Source: Streptomyces sp. NBC_00306 (GTDB lineage: Bacteria > Actinomycetota > Actinomycetes > Streptomycetales > Streptomycetaceae). From it: 64,000 nt of DNA. Position 1 is the first letter of the stretch. Every line of letters starts with the position of its first letter. Under the pieces are notes generated by a model. It did no database searches. It saw only the letters and a program-made list of their open reading frames with translations, and was not told the origin of the DNA. Shown here one piece after another: positions 53,671 to 62,125 of this stretch. A program made the translations under genes and the position numbers. The stretch is from NCBI RefSeq assembly GCF_036169555.1, contig NZ_CP108032.1, positions 1,488,001-1,552,000 on the forward strand, written 5' to 3'.

Positions 53671-54690
53671 ATGAGCTCAGTCCCCCCAGGCCTTGATCCC
53701 GAGAAGCTGCGCGGTTGTCTCGACCGTGAGCGGCCGGGCCTGGTGAACGGACCGCTCAGCGCACGGCTGATCCAGGGCGGCCGCTCCAACCTCACGTACT
53801 CGGTCACCGACGGCACCGGCCAGTGGGTGGTGCGCCGGCCCCCGCTCGGGCACGTGCTGGCCACGGCGCACGACATGAAGCGCGAGCACCGGGTGATCAG
53901 CGCACTGCACCCGACCGCGGTGCCGGTGCCCGAGCCGGTGCTGCTGTGCGAGGACGACTCGGTGCTCGGGGCGCCGTTCTACGTCATGGAGTTCGTGGAG
54001 GGCACGCCCTATCGCACCGCCGAGCAGCTCGCCCCCATCGGGCCCGAGCGCACCCGGAACGCGGTGCTCGGACTGCTCGACACCCTCGTCGAACTGCACG
54101 CCGTGGACCCGGAGTCGGTGGGCCTCGGCGACTTCGGCCGCCCCGAGGGCTTCCTCGACCGGCAGCTGCGGCGCTGGGGCAAGCAGCTCGACGCCTCCCG
54201 CAACCGTGACCTCGCCGGGATCGACGAGCTGCACGCCTCACTCGGCCGCTCCCTGCCGGCCTCCCCCGCCCCCACCGTGATCCACGGCGACTACCGCCTC
54301 GACAACGTCCTCGTCGGCACGGACGACAGGATCAAGGCAGTGCTGGACTGGGAGATGTCCACCCTCGGCGACCCGCTGACCGACCTCGGACTGCTGGCCA
54401 TGTACAGCGCCGAGCTCGAGGTGGCGAACGCTCCCATCAGCACCACCGCGTCCGCGGCCGGCCACCCGTCGACGTCCGAGCTGATCGAGCGGTACGCCAC
54501 CCGGTCCGGGCGCGACACCTCCGCCATCTCCTGGTACACGGCGTTCGCCTGGTTCAAGCTCGCCGTGATCCTCGAGGGCATCCACTACCGCTACACCCTC
54601 GGGCAGACCGTCGGCGACGGCTTCGACCGGATCGGCGATCTCGTTCCCGTCTTCATCGAGCACGGCCTCACCACCCTCCAGGAAGGCTGA
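53671..54690 (+). CDS. APH-type phosphotransferase (ACAD10/11 kinase-domain-like)
   Basis: A 339-aa kinase-fold protein starting with ATG, 8 nt after GGAGG. The phosphotransferase motifs are present: Brenner motif HGDYRLDN near 205, DWEMSTLGDPLTDLG near 222, and an N-terminal GGRSNLTYSV. It is the separate equivalent of the N-terminal kinase domain of animal ACAD10/ACAD11, and of LvaA, which phosphorylates the 4-hydroxyl of 4-hydroxyacyl-CoA. The next gene (8 nt downstream) encodes the matching ACAD half. It shares an operator with the ligase/SDR operon. Confidence 0.9.
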   Translation: MSSVPPGLDPEKLRGCLDRERPGLVNGPLSARLIQGGRSNLTYSVTDGTGQWVVRRPPLGHVLATAHDMKREHRVISALHPTAVPVPEPVLLCEDDSVLGAPFYVMEFVEGTPYRTAEQLAPIGPERTRNAVLGLLDTLVELHAVDPESVGLGDFGRPEGFLDRQLRRWGKQLDASRNRDLAGIDELHASLGRSLPASPAPTVIHGDYRLDNVLVGTDDRIKAVLDWEMSTLGDPLTDLGLLAMYSAELEVANAPISTTASAAGHPSTSELIERYATRSGRDTSAISWYTAFAWFKLAVILEGIHYRYTLGQTVGDGFDRIGDLVPVFIEHGLTTLQEG

Positions 54691-54698
54691 GTACATCC

Positions 54699-55913
54699 AT
54701 GGATTTCGCATTCGACGCGCGCACCGAGGAGTTGCGGGCCCAGCTGCTCGCCTTCATGGACGAGCACGTGTACCCGGCCGAGGCGGTCGCGCACGAGCAG
54801 CGCGCCCAGCTGGCGTCGCCCTGGGACACCCCGGTGATCGTGGAGGAGCTGAAGGCCGAGGCCCGCAGGCAGGGTCTGTGGAATCTCTTCCTGCCGGACG
54901 CCGAGCACGGCGCCGGGCTGACGAATCTCCAGTACGCCCCGCTCGCCGAGATCACCGGCCGCAGTCCGCATCTGGGCCCGACCGCGCTGAACTGTGCCGC
55001 GCCCGACACCGGGAACATGGAAGTGCTCGCGCAGTTCGGCAACGAGCAGCAGAAGAAGCAGTGGCTCGACCCGCTGCTCGCCGGTGAGATCCGCTCGGCG
55101 TTCGCGATGACGGAGCCCGAGGTCGCCTCGTCGGACGCGACGAACATCCAGACGCGGATAGACCGGGACGGCGACGACTATGTCGTGAACGGCCGCAAGT
55201 GGTACATCTCCGGGGCGATGAACCCCGACTGCAAGATCTTCATCGTGATGGGCAAGACCGACCCGGACGGCGACGACATCCGCCGCCAGCAGTCGATGAT
55301 CCTGGTGCCGCGGGACACCCCGGGCCTGGAGATCCGCCGGGCCATGCAGGTGTACGGCTACGAGGACCACTCGCACGGCGGCCATGCCGAGGTCGTCTTC
55401 GACGACGTCCGCGTCCCCGCCACGAACCTCATCGGCGAGGAGGGCGGCGGCTTCGCGATCGCCCAGGCACGGCTCGGCCCGGGCCGTATCCACCACTGCA
55501 TGCGGCTGATCGGCATGGCCGAGCGGGCGATCGAGCTGATGTGCCGGCGTGCGGTGTCCCGTACGGCCTTCGGCAAGGCGATCGCGCAGCAGGGGGTGGT
55601 GCAAAACTGGATCGCCGACGCGCGGGTGACGGTCGAACAGCTGCGGCTGCTCGTCCTGAAGACCGCGTGGCTGATGGACACGGTCGGCAACCGCGGAGCG
55701 CACACGGAGATCCAGGCGATCAAGATCGCGACGCCTCGCGCGGTGGTGGACATCCTCGACAAGGCGGTGCAGGTGCACGGAGCGGGCGGCGTGAGCCAGG
55801 ACTTCCCGCTGGCCGAACTGTGGGCGGGCGCACGGACGCTGAAGCTCGCGGACGGTCCGGACGAGGTGCACCAGCGGTCGCTGGCGCGGCGTGAGCTGAA
55901 GAAGTACCTGTAG
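54699..55913 (+). CDS. Acyl-CoA dehydrogenase of the ACAD10/11 type
   Basis: A 404-aa flavoprotein. Instead of the common MTEPxAGSD it has MTEPEVASSDATNIQ, and near the FAD loop GYEDHSHGGHAEVVFDDVRVP. The C-terminus ends in LADGPDEVHQRSLARRELKKY, where most ACADs have the YEGT motif. All three are signatures of the ACAD10/11 group, which acts on 4-phospho-acyl-CoAs (elimination of phosphate). Together with the kinase upstream it would convert 4-hydroxyacyl-CoA to an enoyl-CoA. Confidence 0.93.
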   Translation: MDFAFDARTEELRAQLLAFMDEHVYPAEAVAHEQRAQLASPWDTPVIVEELKAEARRQGLWNLFLPDAEHGAGLTNLQYAPLAEITGRSPHLGPTALNCAAPDTGNMEVLAQFGNEQQKKQWLDPLLAGEIRSAFAMTEPEVASSDATNIQTRIDRDGDDYVVNGRKWYISGAMNPDCKIFIVMGKTDPDGDDIRRQQSMILVPRDTPGLEIRRAMQVYGYEDHSHGGHAEVVFDDVRVPATNLIGEEGGGFAIAQARLGPGRIHHCMRLIGMAERAIELMCRRAVSRTAFGKAIAQQGVVQNWIADARVTVEQLRLLVLKTAWLMDTVGNRGAHTEIQAIKIATPRAVVDILDKAVQVHGAGGVSQDFPLAELWAGARTLKLADGPDEVHQRSLARRELKKYL

Positions 55914-55920
55914 GCGGCTC

Positions 55921-55952
55921 GCGGGTTCCGGGGCTTCGGCCCCGGAACCCGC
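55921..55952. terminator. UUCG-loop bidirectional terminator
   Basis: A 14-bp perfect stem (55921-55934 with 55939-55952) is closed by a TTCG tetraloop, between the convergent ACAD and tetR genes. Confidence 0.93.
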
Positions 55953-56034
55953 GTTCGCCGTCGCCGATCGCTCCGGTCCGGATACGACGCGGTGATGACG
56001 CAGAGGCAGCGCGGCGGACTGCCCGCGGGGACTG

Positions 56035-56628
56035 CTACGGGCGCAGGGCCCGCAGCAGCAGGTCCGCGAGGTGGTCCGCCAGTTCGTGCGGGCTCAGGGG
56101 GCCGTCGGGGCGGTACCACGTCGACAGGTGGTGGACCGAGCCGAAGTGGTAGTCCACGACCAGGTCCGCCGGGGTCGCTGAGGAGAAGACACCGCTGCGC
56201 TGCCCCTCCTCCACCAGCGCCCGGAACCGCTCGTGGTAGCGGCGGCGCTCCGCGCGCACCTGCTTGTGCTTCTCCGGGCTCAGATGGTGCATCGAGCGGA
56301 AGAAGATGTCGGCGTCGTCGAGGTTGTCGATGGTCGTGACGACCACGTCCGCCGCCGCGCCCCGCAGCCGCTTCTCCACCGGCTCGTCCGCGTCCGCGTA
56401 GGCGTCGAGGCGCTCCTGCTGGATGCGCAGCATGCGGGCGTAGATCTCCTGGAGGAGGTCCTCCTTGGAGCCGAAGTAGTGGTACAGCGCGCCCTTGGTG
56501 ACGCCGGCCGCCTCGACGATCTCCTGCACCGAGGTGCGGTCGTAGCCCCGCTCGGCGAAGAGACGGGTGGCGGCAGCCAGAAGCCGCTGCGGTACGGGGG
56601 TGTCGTCCCCGTCCGTCGTCCTGGCCAT
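56035..56628 (-). CDS. TetR-family regulator of the acid-catabolism cluster
   Basis: A 197-aa repressor. Residues 12-60 form the TetR helix-turn-helix (LFAERGYDRTSVQEIVEAAGVTKGALYHYFGSKEDLL); the rest is the ligand-binding helical domain. It lies directly downstream of the ligase gene (40-nt gap) and tail to tail with the ACAD gene, so it belongs to the cluster. The shared 19-bp sites before both operons are its likely targets. The effector is probably an acyl-CoA (inference). Confidence 0.92.
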   Translation of the reverse strand: MARTTDGDDTPVPQRLLAAATRLFAERGYDRTSVQEIVEAAGVTKGALYHYFGSKEDLLQEIYARMLRIQQERLDAYADADEPVEKRLRGAAADVVVTTIDNLDDADIFFRSMHHLSPEKHKQVRAERRRYHERFRALVEEGQRSGVFSSATPADLVVDYHFGSVHHLSTWYRPDGPLSPHELADHLADLLLRALRP

Positions 56629-56651
56629 GTGGTGCCACCCGCCTCTCGATC

Positions 56652-56670
56652 AAGTACCAAGCAGTAACTT
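56652..56670 (-). promoter_or_regulatory. Imperfect inverted repeat before tetR
   Basis: AAGTACC and GTAACTT flank a 5-nt centre and match as inverted copies at 5 of 7 positions. It sits 24-42 nt before the tetR start and overlaps the ligase stop. It resembles the TTACTG....GTA core at 32519 more than the 19-bp cluster operator. Confidence 0.4.
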
Positions 56671-58321
56671 ACCCGGGGAAACGCAGCTCCCGCCGGAGGA
56701 TCTTCCCACTTGTCGTCTTCGGGAGCTCCGGCAGGATCTCCACTTCGCGTGGATATTTGTACGTGGCGAGCCGCTCGGCGCAGTAGGCGGATATCTCCGC
56801 CCCCTCCACGGTGACGCCCGGACGCAGGCTGACGTAGGCCTTCACCGTTTCTCCCCGGTACTCGTCGGGGATGCCGACGACCGCTGCCTCCCGCACCGCC
56901 GGGTGGGTGTACAGCACGTCCTCGACCTCGCGCGGCCAGACCTTGAAGCCGGACGCGTTGATCATGTCCTTCTTGCGGTCGACGACATACAGCCAGCCGT
57001 CCTCGTCCATGAAGCCGATGTCCCCGGTGCGCAGTTCGCCGTCGGGGAACGCCTCCGCGGTCGCCTCCGGCAGCCGCCAGTAGCCGGGCACCACCTGGGG
57101 CCCGCTGACCGCGATCTCGCCCTGCTCGCCGAAGGGCACCTCCTCGCCCGTGTCGTCGAGGATGCGGACGACGGTGTCCGGTCCCGGCAGGCCGACGGAC
57201 AGGGTGCCGGACACAGGATCGACGGGTGCCTCCAGCTCCGGCGGCACCGAGGCACAGGGAGCGGTGCACTCGGTGAGGCCGTAGCCGTTGCGGATGTAGG
57301 GGCCGAAGCCGGCACGGAACTTCTCCACCAGCGCGGGCGGCACCGGCGCGCCGCCGGACGAGATCACCTGGAAGGACGCGAAGTGCTCCCGGGTCGCCGA
57401 GGGGTGGGCGCCCAGCGCCATGAAGGCGGTGGAGGGTCCGACGGTGTACGCGGGCCGGTGCTCGGCGAAGGCATCGAGCACGACACCGGCCTCGAAGCGG
57501 TAGGCGAGGACCAGAGTGCCCGCGTTGGCGATGCAGGCGGCCAGTTCGCAGACCATGCCGGTGATGTGGAACAGCGGCGCGAGGGCGAAGTAGCAGGAGC
57601 CCTCGGGCACGGGGTGGCCGGTGCGCTGGCGCTCGGCGTTGTAGGTGATGCCCCGGTGCAGGTTCATGGCGCCCTTGGGGGTGCCGCTGGTGCCGGAGGT
57701 GTAACTGATCAACGCGGTGTCGTCGGCGGTGAGTTCACGGCCTTCGGGAGCCGCGAGGCCCTGCCGGGCCACGTCCAGGAGGTCGTCGGTGTCCGACGGC
57801 CGCTCCAGCCGCGCGAAGCCGAGCACCCGCTCGTCGTCGCGGGTCTGGAGATCCAGTTCCGAGGTGGTGAGCACGACGTCCACGGACGCGGCGGCGGCGC
57901 TCTCGCGCAGATACGACTCCCAGCCGCGGTCCGCACAGATCAGGGCGCCGACCTCGGCGTCCTTCAGGACATGACCGACCTCGGCCGCCTTGTACATCGG
58001 GTTGAGCGGGACGACGGTGGCTCCCGCCTTCCAGGCGCCGAGGAGTCCGATCACGAACTGCGGGCTGTTCTGGAGCATGATCGCCACGCGGTCGCCGCAG
58101 CCGACGCCGCGCGCGGCGAGATGACCGGCCACCGAGTCCGAGAGCTCGTCGGTCTCGCGGTAGCTGATCCGCCCGTCGAAGTAGGCGAGGGCGGTGTGTC
58201 CGGGGGCCCGCTCGACGGCGGCGCGGAAGGAGTGCACCACGGTCGCCGGCGGGCTGACGCTCGCGCGCTGGGACTCGGTGAGCCTGCCCAGCCACGGCTT
58301 GGCGGCGTAGACAGAGGTCAC
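56669..58321 (-). CDS. AMP-forming acyl-CoA synthetase
   Basis: A 550-aa ANL-superfamily ligase. The AMP-binding P-loop is ISYTSGTSGTPKGAMNLHR near 205. A5 NGYGLTECTAPC and A7/A8 ELRTGDIGFMDEDGWLYVVDRKKDMI are complete, and the C-terminal catalytic Lys is in LPKTTSGKILRREL. It activates a carboxylic acid to its CoA thioester; medium/short-chain acids are likely, but pocket specificity is unclear. GTG start overlaps the SDR stop by 4 nt (GTGA), so it is cotranslated. It would supply the acyl-CoA used by the SDR, kinase and ACAD. Confidence 0.93.
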   Translation of the reverse strand: MTSVYAAKPWLGRLTESQRASVSPPATVVHSFRAAVERAPGHTALAYFDGRISYRETDELSDSVAGHLAARGVGCGDRVAIMLQNSPQFVIGLLGAWKAGATVVPLNPMYKAAEVGHVLKDAEVGALICADRGWESYLRESAAAASVDVVLTTSELDLQTRDDERVLGFARLERPSDTDDLLDVARQGLAAPEGRELTADDTALISYTSGTSGTPKGAMNLHRGITYNAERQRTGHPVPEGSCYFALAPLFHITGMVCELAACIANAGTLVLAYRFEAGVVLDAFAEHRPAYTVGPSTAFMALGAHPSATREHFASFQVISSGGAPVPPALVEKFRAGFGPYIRNGYGLTECTAPCASVPPELEAPVDPVSGTLSVGLPGPDTVVRILDDTGEEVPFGEQGEIAVSGPQVVPGYWRLPEATAEAFPDGELRTGDIGFMDEDGWLYVVDRKKDMINASGFKVWPREVEDVLYTHPAVREAAVVGIPDEYRGETVKAYVSLRPGVTVEGAEISAYCAERLATYKYPREVEILPELPKTTSGKILRRELRFPG

Positions 58322-59082
58322 CGGCCCGCCTCTTCCCACTTCCGCTGGATGTGGTTCATCCCGCCGAGCCAGCGTTCGGGCGTCGCGGCGCGGGCCTGGT
58401 AGAACTCGGCGACCTCCGGGTGCGGAAGGATCAGGAAGCGGTCGCTGTCGATGCCGTCGAAGAGCGCGTCGGCGACGTCCTCGGGTTCGATGGCGCTGAG
58501 GGCCAGCACCAGTTCACCCGCCGATCCGGCCGCCGTGAGCATGTCCGTCCGTACACCCTGCGGGCAGATGGCGTGCACCTTCAGCCCGCGGTGGCGGTAG
58601 GTGAGCGAGAGCCACTCGGCGAAGGCGTACGCGCCGTGCTTGGAGACGCTGTAGGGCGCCGCGCCCACCATGGTCAGCAGCCCCGCCGCGGAGACGGTGG
58701 AGACGAAGCGGCCGGTGCCGCGCTCCAGCCAGTCGGGCAGCAGGGTGCGGACCGCGCGGACGTGCGCCATGACGTTCACGTCCCAGGCGGCGGCCCAGAC
58801 GGCCTCCTCCGCGAACGCGTCACCGGGCGAGGCGAGTCCGGCGTTGGCGCAGTAGACGTCCACCGTGCCGTCGAGCGCGTCGCGGGCGGCTTCCACGATC
58901 GCGGACGCGTCGCCCGGCACGGCGGTGGCACCGATCTCCTCGGCGACCGCCTTGGCCTTGACCGCGTCGATGTCGTTGACGACGACGCGAGCGCCCTCGG
59001 CCGCGAACCTGCGGGCCAGCGCGGCACCGATACCGCCGCCCGCGCCCGTGACCACCACTCCAGCGCCCTGCACCGAACTCAT
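58318..59082 (-). CDS. SDR-family reductase of the acid-catabolism operon
   Basis: A 254-aa short-chain dehydrogenase. Cofactor loop TGAGGGIG is at 12-19, CANAG near 78, and Tyr144/Lys148 in YSVSK. It is the first gene of the leftward SDR-ligase-tetR operon, with the shared TetR site 39 nt upstream. In an lva-like pathway this enzyme would reduce a 4-keto-acyl-CoA to the 4-hydroxy form (role inferred from context). Alternative: a beta-hydroxyacyl-CoA dehydrogenase. Confidence 0.92.
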   Translation of the reverse strand: MSSVQGAGVVVTGAGGGIGAALARRFAAEGARVVVNDIDAVKAKAVAEEIGATAVPGDASAIVEAARDALDGTVDVYCANAGLASPGDAFAEEAVWAAAWDVNVMAHVRAVRTLLPDWLERGTGRFVSTVSAAGLLTMVGAAPYSVSKHGAYAFAEWLSLTYRHRGLKVHAICPQGVRTDMLTAAGSAGELVLALSAIEPEDVADALFDGIDSDRFLILPHPEVAEFYQARAATPERWLGGMNHIQRKWEEAGR

Positions 59083-59120
59083 CGAAATCCGCCTCTCCAC
59101 GCTCCGGTCCGTCACGGCAG

Positions 59121-59139
59121 ACTAACCGGTCGGTATGTC
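59121..59139 (-). promoter_or_regulatory. Putative TetR operator upstream of SDR-ligase-tetR
   Basis: On the minus strand GACATACCGACCGGTTAGT, differing at 3 of 19 positions from the site at 53598-53616. It starts 39 nt before the SDR start codon. Confidence 0.78.
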
Positions 59140-59261
59140 ACACGAAAGAGGCAGGGCGCAGGGGAAGGAAGCACGAAGCGCGGTGCGCGGGTCGTTCCAA
59201 GCGCCCCCGACGCGCGCTAGCGTGCGTGGCCATGACAGACAGCGATCACGGAGGTGGCCCG

Positions 59262-60515
59262 ATGAGCCTGTCCAGACGGGGACTGCTGGCCGCGACAGGA
59301 GCGGCCGGCGCGCTGGCCGCGACCGGACCGGCGGCGAGTGCGGCTCCCGCCGCCGCCCGCTCGACCCGGCGCCGGGTCCGCACCGGCTTCGACCGGCTCG
59401 CCGCCGACGGTTACGCGATGCTCTCCGGGCAGCGGGTCGGCGTGGTCACCAATCCGACCGGCATCACCCCGGACGTACGGCACATCGTCGATGTGATGCA
59501 CGCGGACGACCGGGTGGACCTGACCGCCGTCTTCGGCCCCGAGCACGGCTTCCGCGGAACGGCCCAGGCGGGCGGCTCCGAGGGGCGCTACGACGACCCG
59601 GCGACCGGGCTGCCCGTCTACGACACCTACCTCAAGAGCGGGCAGCCGCTGGCCGACATCTTCACCACCTCGGGCGTGGAGACGATCGTCTTCGACATCC
59701 AGGACGCGGGAGCGCGCTTCTACACCTACATCTGGACGCTGTTCGACTGCATGCAGTCGGCCGCGTTCGCCGGCAAGCGCTTCGTCGTCCTGGACCGGCC
59801 CAACCCGGTGACGGGACGGGCCGCGCTCGGTCCCGTCCTGGACAAGGCGTTCGCGACCTTCGTCGGGCGCGAACCGATCTCCCAGGCGCACGGCATGACG
59901 GTGGCCGAGCTCGCGCTGCTGTTCAACGGCGAGTTCCTGCAGACGCCGGTGGATCTGCGGATCGTCCGGATGTCCGGCTGGGACCGCGCCGACTTCTTCG
60001 ACGAGACGGGGCTGCCGTGGGTGCCGCCGAGCCCCAACATGCCCACTCCCGAGACCGCGCTGGTGTACTCGGGCACCTGCCTCTTCGAGGGCACGAACCT
60101 GTCGGAGGGACGCGGCACGACCCGTCCGTTCGAGCTGCTGGGCGCCGAGGGGATCGGACGCGGCTGGGCCGAAGCGGCGAACGGCCTGGACCTGCCCGGT
60201 GTGCGGTTCCGTGAGGCGTACTTCGCGCCGACGTTCTCCAAGTTCCAGGGGAAGACGATCGGCGGGGTCCAACTGCACGTCCACGACCGGGAGTCGTTCG
60301 ACCCCGTGCGCACCGGCATCGGTCTGCTGGTGACGGCGAAGCGGAGCTGGAGCGGCTTCGCCTGGCGTCCCGACAACTGGATCGACAAGCTCACGGGCTC
60401 GACCAAGGTCCGTACGCTGATCGACGCGGGGGCCGGGACGGACGAGGTGGTGGGCGCCTGGCGCGGTGAGCTGGCGGCGTTCCGGGCGGTCCGCAAGAAG
60501 TATCTGCGGTACTGA
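59262..60515 (+). CDS. Exported NamZ-like exo-beta-N-acetylmuramidase (DUF1343)
   Basis: A 417-aa secreted protein with a Tat signal (SRRGLLAATGAAGALAATG, RR at 5-6). The DUF1343 domain has GVVTNPTGITPDVRHIVDV, FGPEHGFRGTAQAGG, FDIQDAGARFYTYIWTL and LDRPNPV, as in the characterised NamZ (GH171) enzymes that release terminal MurNAc from peptidoglycan fragments. It probably serves cell-wall recycling outside the cell. The start at 59262 is supported by GGAGG 8 nt upstream; an earlier in-frame ATG would bury the signal. Confidence 0.92.
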   Translation: MSLSRRGLLAATGAAGALAATGPAASAAPAAARSTRRRVRTGFDRLAADGYAMLSGQRVGVVTNPTGITPDVRHIVDVMHADDRVDLTAVFGPEHGFRGTAQAGGSEGRYDDPATGLPVYDTYLKSGQPLADIFTTSGVETIVFDIQDAGARFYTYIWTLFDCMQSAAFAGKRFVVLDRPNPVTGRAALGPVLDKAFATFVGREPISQAHGMTVAELALLFNGEFLQTPVDLRIVRMSGWDRADFFDETGLPWVPPSPNMPTPETALVYSGTCLFEGTNLSEGRGTTRPFELLGAEGIGRGWAEAANGLDLPGVRFREAYFAPTFSKFQGKTIGGVQLHVHDRESFDPVRTGIGLLVTAKRSWSGFAWRPDNWIDKLTGSTKVRTLIDAGAGTDEVVGAWRGELAAFRAVRKKYLRY

Positions 60516-60650
60516 GCACGGCAGTCGGGAGACGGCCGCGGGATCTCCGTGCGGTGACGGGCCGGTCCGGCAGTACGGGGGCCGGCCCCACCGTCGACAC
60601 GGGTGCCCGCAGGGTGGTCCGGGCCCGCGATGCGCCGACAGGCTTGATCC

Positions 60651-61994
60651 ATGAACGCCATCACCCGACACCGGTTACAGCAGGTGCTGGTGCTCGTGCT
60701 CGCCCTCGGCTCACTCCTCGTCGCCGGGCCCGCACGCGCACAGCCCTCCACCTCTCCCCCCGGCTCCTCGCCCGCCGCCCAGGACCCCGTGCCCGCGCTG
60801 GCCCGGGCGGCCCGGCCGCTGTCCGATCTGCGGCCGCTGGAGCGCATGATCGGCACCGCGACGATCGTGGGCGTCGGCGAGGCCACCCACAACTCCGCGG
60901 AGTTCTTCACCACCAAGCACCGCATCTTCCGGGACCTCGTCGAGCGCAAGGGCTTCACGACCTTCGCCCTGGAGGCTCCCTGGAGCACCGGGCTGCGGCT
61001 CAACGCGTATGTGCTGCACGGCAAGGGCGACCCGCGGCGCATCATGCGGGAGGAGTTCCAGAACTCCTACGCCCTGTGGAACACCCGCGAGTACCTGGAC
61101 CTGATCCGGTGGATGCGCCAGTACAACGTGCGGCATCCGCAGCGGCCCGTGCAGTTCATGGGCAACGACACCGCCTACTCGGGGCCGGAACTCTTCGACA
61201 CCGTCACGGGCTGGGTCGCGAAGCGGTACCCGGCGCTGCTGCCGGAGATCAGCCGCCTGTACCGGGCGTCGCGGCCGACGGACTCGGTGGACGAGACGAT
61301 GACGGCGTATCTGCACCGGCCCGTCGCCGAGCGGAGGGCGATGGCCGCGGACGTGGGCCGGGCGCTGACGCTCCTGGAGCGGCAGAAGCCGGGGCCGGAC
61401 CGGGAGCAGCACGCCTGGATGCTTCAGCACGCCCGGGCGATCGCGCAGACCGGGACCCAGTACACGTTCGACTTCTTCGACGAGAAGGAGATAGCGGACG
61501 CCATGCTCTACCGCGACCGGACGATGGCCGAGAACACCGTGTGGTGGCAGCGCCGGACCGGGCACCGGATCGTGCTCTCCGCGCACAACGGCCATGTCGG
61601 CTACGAGACGAGCAACCCTGCGCAGTACCCGAAGCTTCAGGGCGCGTTCCTGCGGGACATGGTGGGAGCGGACTACGTCAGCGCCGGATTCACCTTCGGG
61701 CAGGGGTCGTTCAACGCGCTGGACGTCACGGATCCCGCCGAGCCGATGCGGACGTTCTCGGTGGGACCGCCGGCTCCGGGCAGCAACGAGGCCGTTCTGG
61801 AACGGGTGTGGGGGAAGGACTACTACCTCGACCTGCGCAGCGCACCGGCCGCGGCACGGACCTGGCTGGGCGTCGCCCGCCCGACCCGGAACATCGGCAA
61901 CGCCTGGCCCGCGGATCCGGAGCAGGTACGGCTGGTCAGCTCGTACGATGTGCTGATCCATCTCCACCGGGTGACCGCGGCCGGCCTGCTCTGA
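60651..61994 (+). CDS. Secreted erythromycin esterase family protein
   Basis: A 447-aa protein with a cleavable signal peptide (LVLVLALGSLLVAGPARA, cut near 30). The Ere fold shows its active-site stretch VGVGEATHNSAEFFTTKHR with Glu77 and His80, and the second conserved His in VLSAHNGHVGYE. Ere enzymes open macrolide lactones, but the family also includes succinoglycan-biosynthesis-like and unknown hydrolases. In a soil Streptomyces, macrolide resistance is possible but unproven; an export signal is atypical for EreA. Confidence 0.88.
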   Translation: MNAITRHRLQQVLVLVLALGSLLVAGPARAQPSTSPPGSSPAAQDPVPALARAARPLSDLRPLERMIGTATIVGVGEATHNSAEFFTTKHRIFRDLVERKGFTTFALEAPWSTGLRLNAYVLHGKGDPRRIMREEFQNSYALWNTREYLDLIRWMRQYNVRHPQRPVQFMGNDTAYSGPELFDTVTGWVAKRYPALLPEISRLYRASRPTDSVDETMTAYLHRPVAERRAMAADVGRALTLLERQKPGPDREQHAWMLQHARAIAQTGTQYTFDFFDEKEIADAMLYRDRTMAENTVWWQRRTGHRIVLSAHNGHVGYETSNPAQYPKLQGAFLRDMVGADYVSAGFTFGQGSFNALDVTDPAEPMRTFSVGPPAPGSNEAVLERVWGKDYYLDLRSAPAAARTWLGVARPTRNIGNAWPADPEQVRLVSSYDVLIHLHRVTAAGLL

Positions 61995-62125
61995 CGGGCA
62001 CGGCAGCGGAAGACTCCAGGCGATCGACCGCTTTCAGGTGCGGTCGGCCGCGTCCCGGGTATGGCCGTCCCTCCCCGTGCGCAGGATGCTTCTGGCAGAA
62101 GCGGATTTAACGGGGAGGGGCAGTC

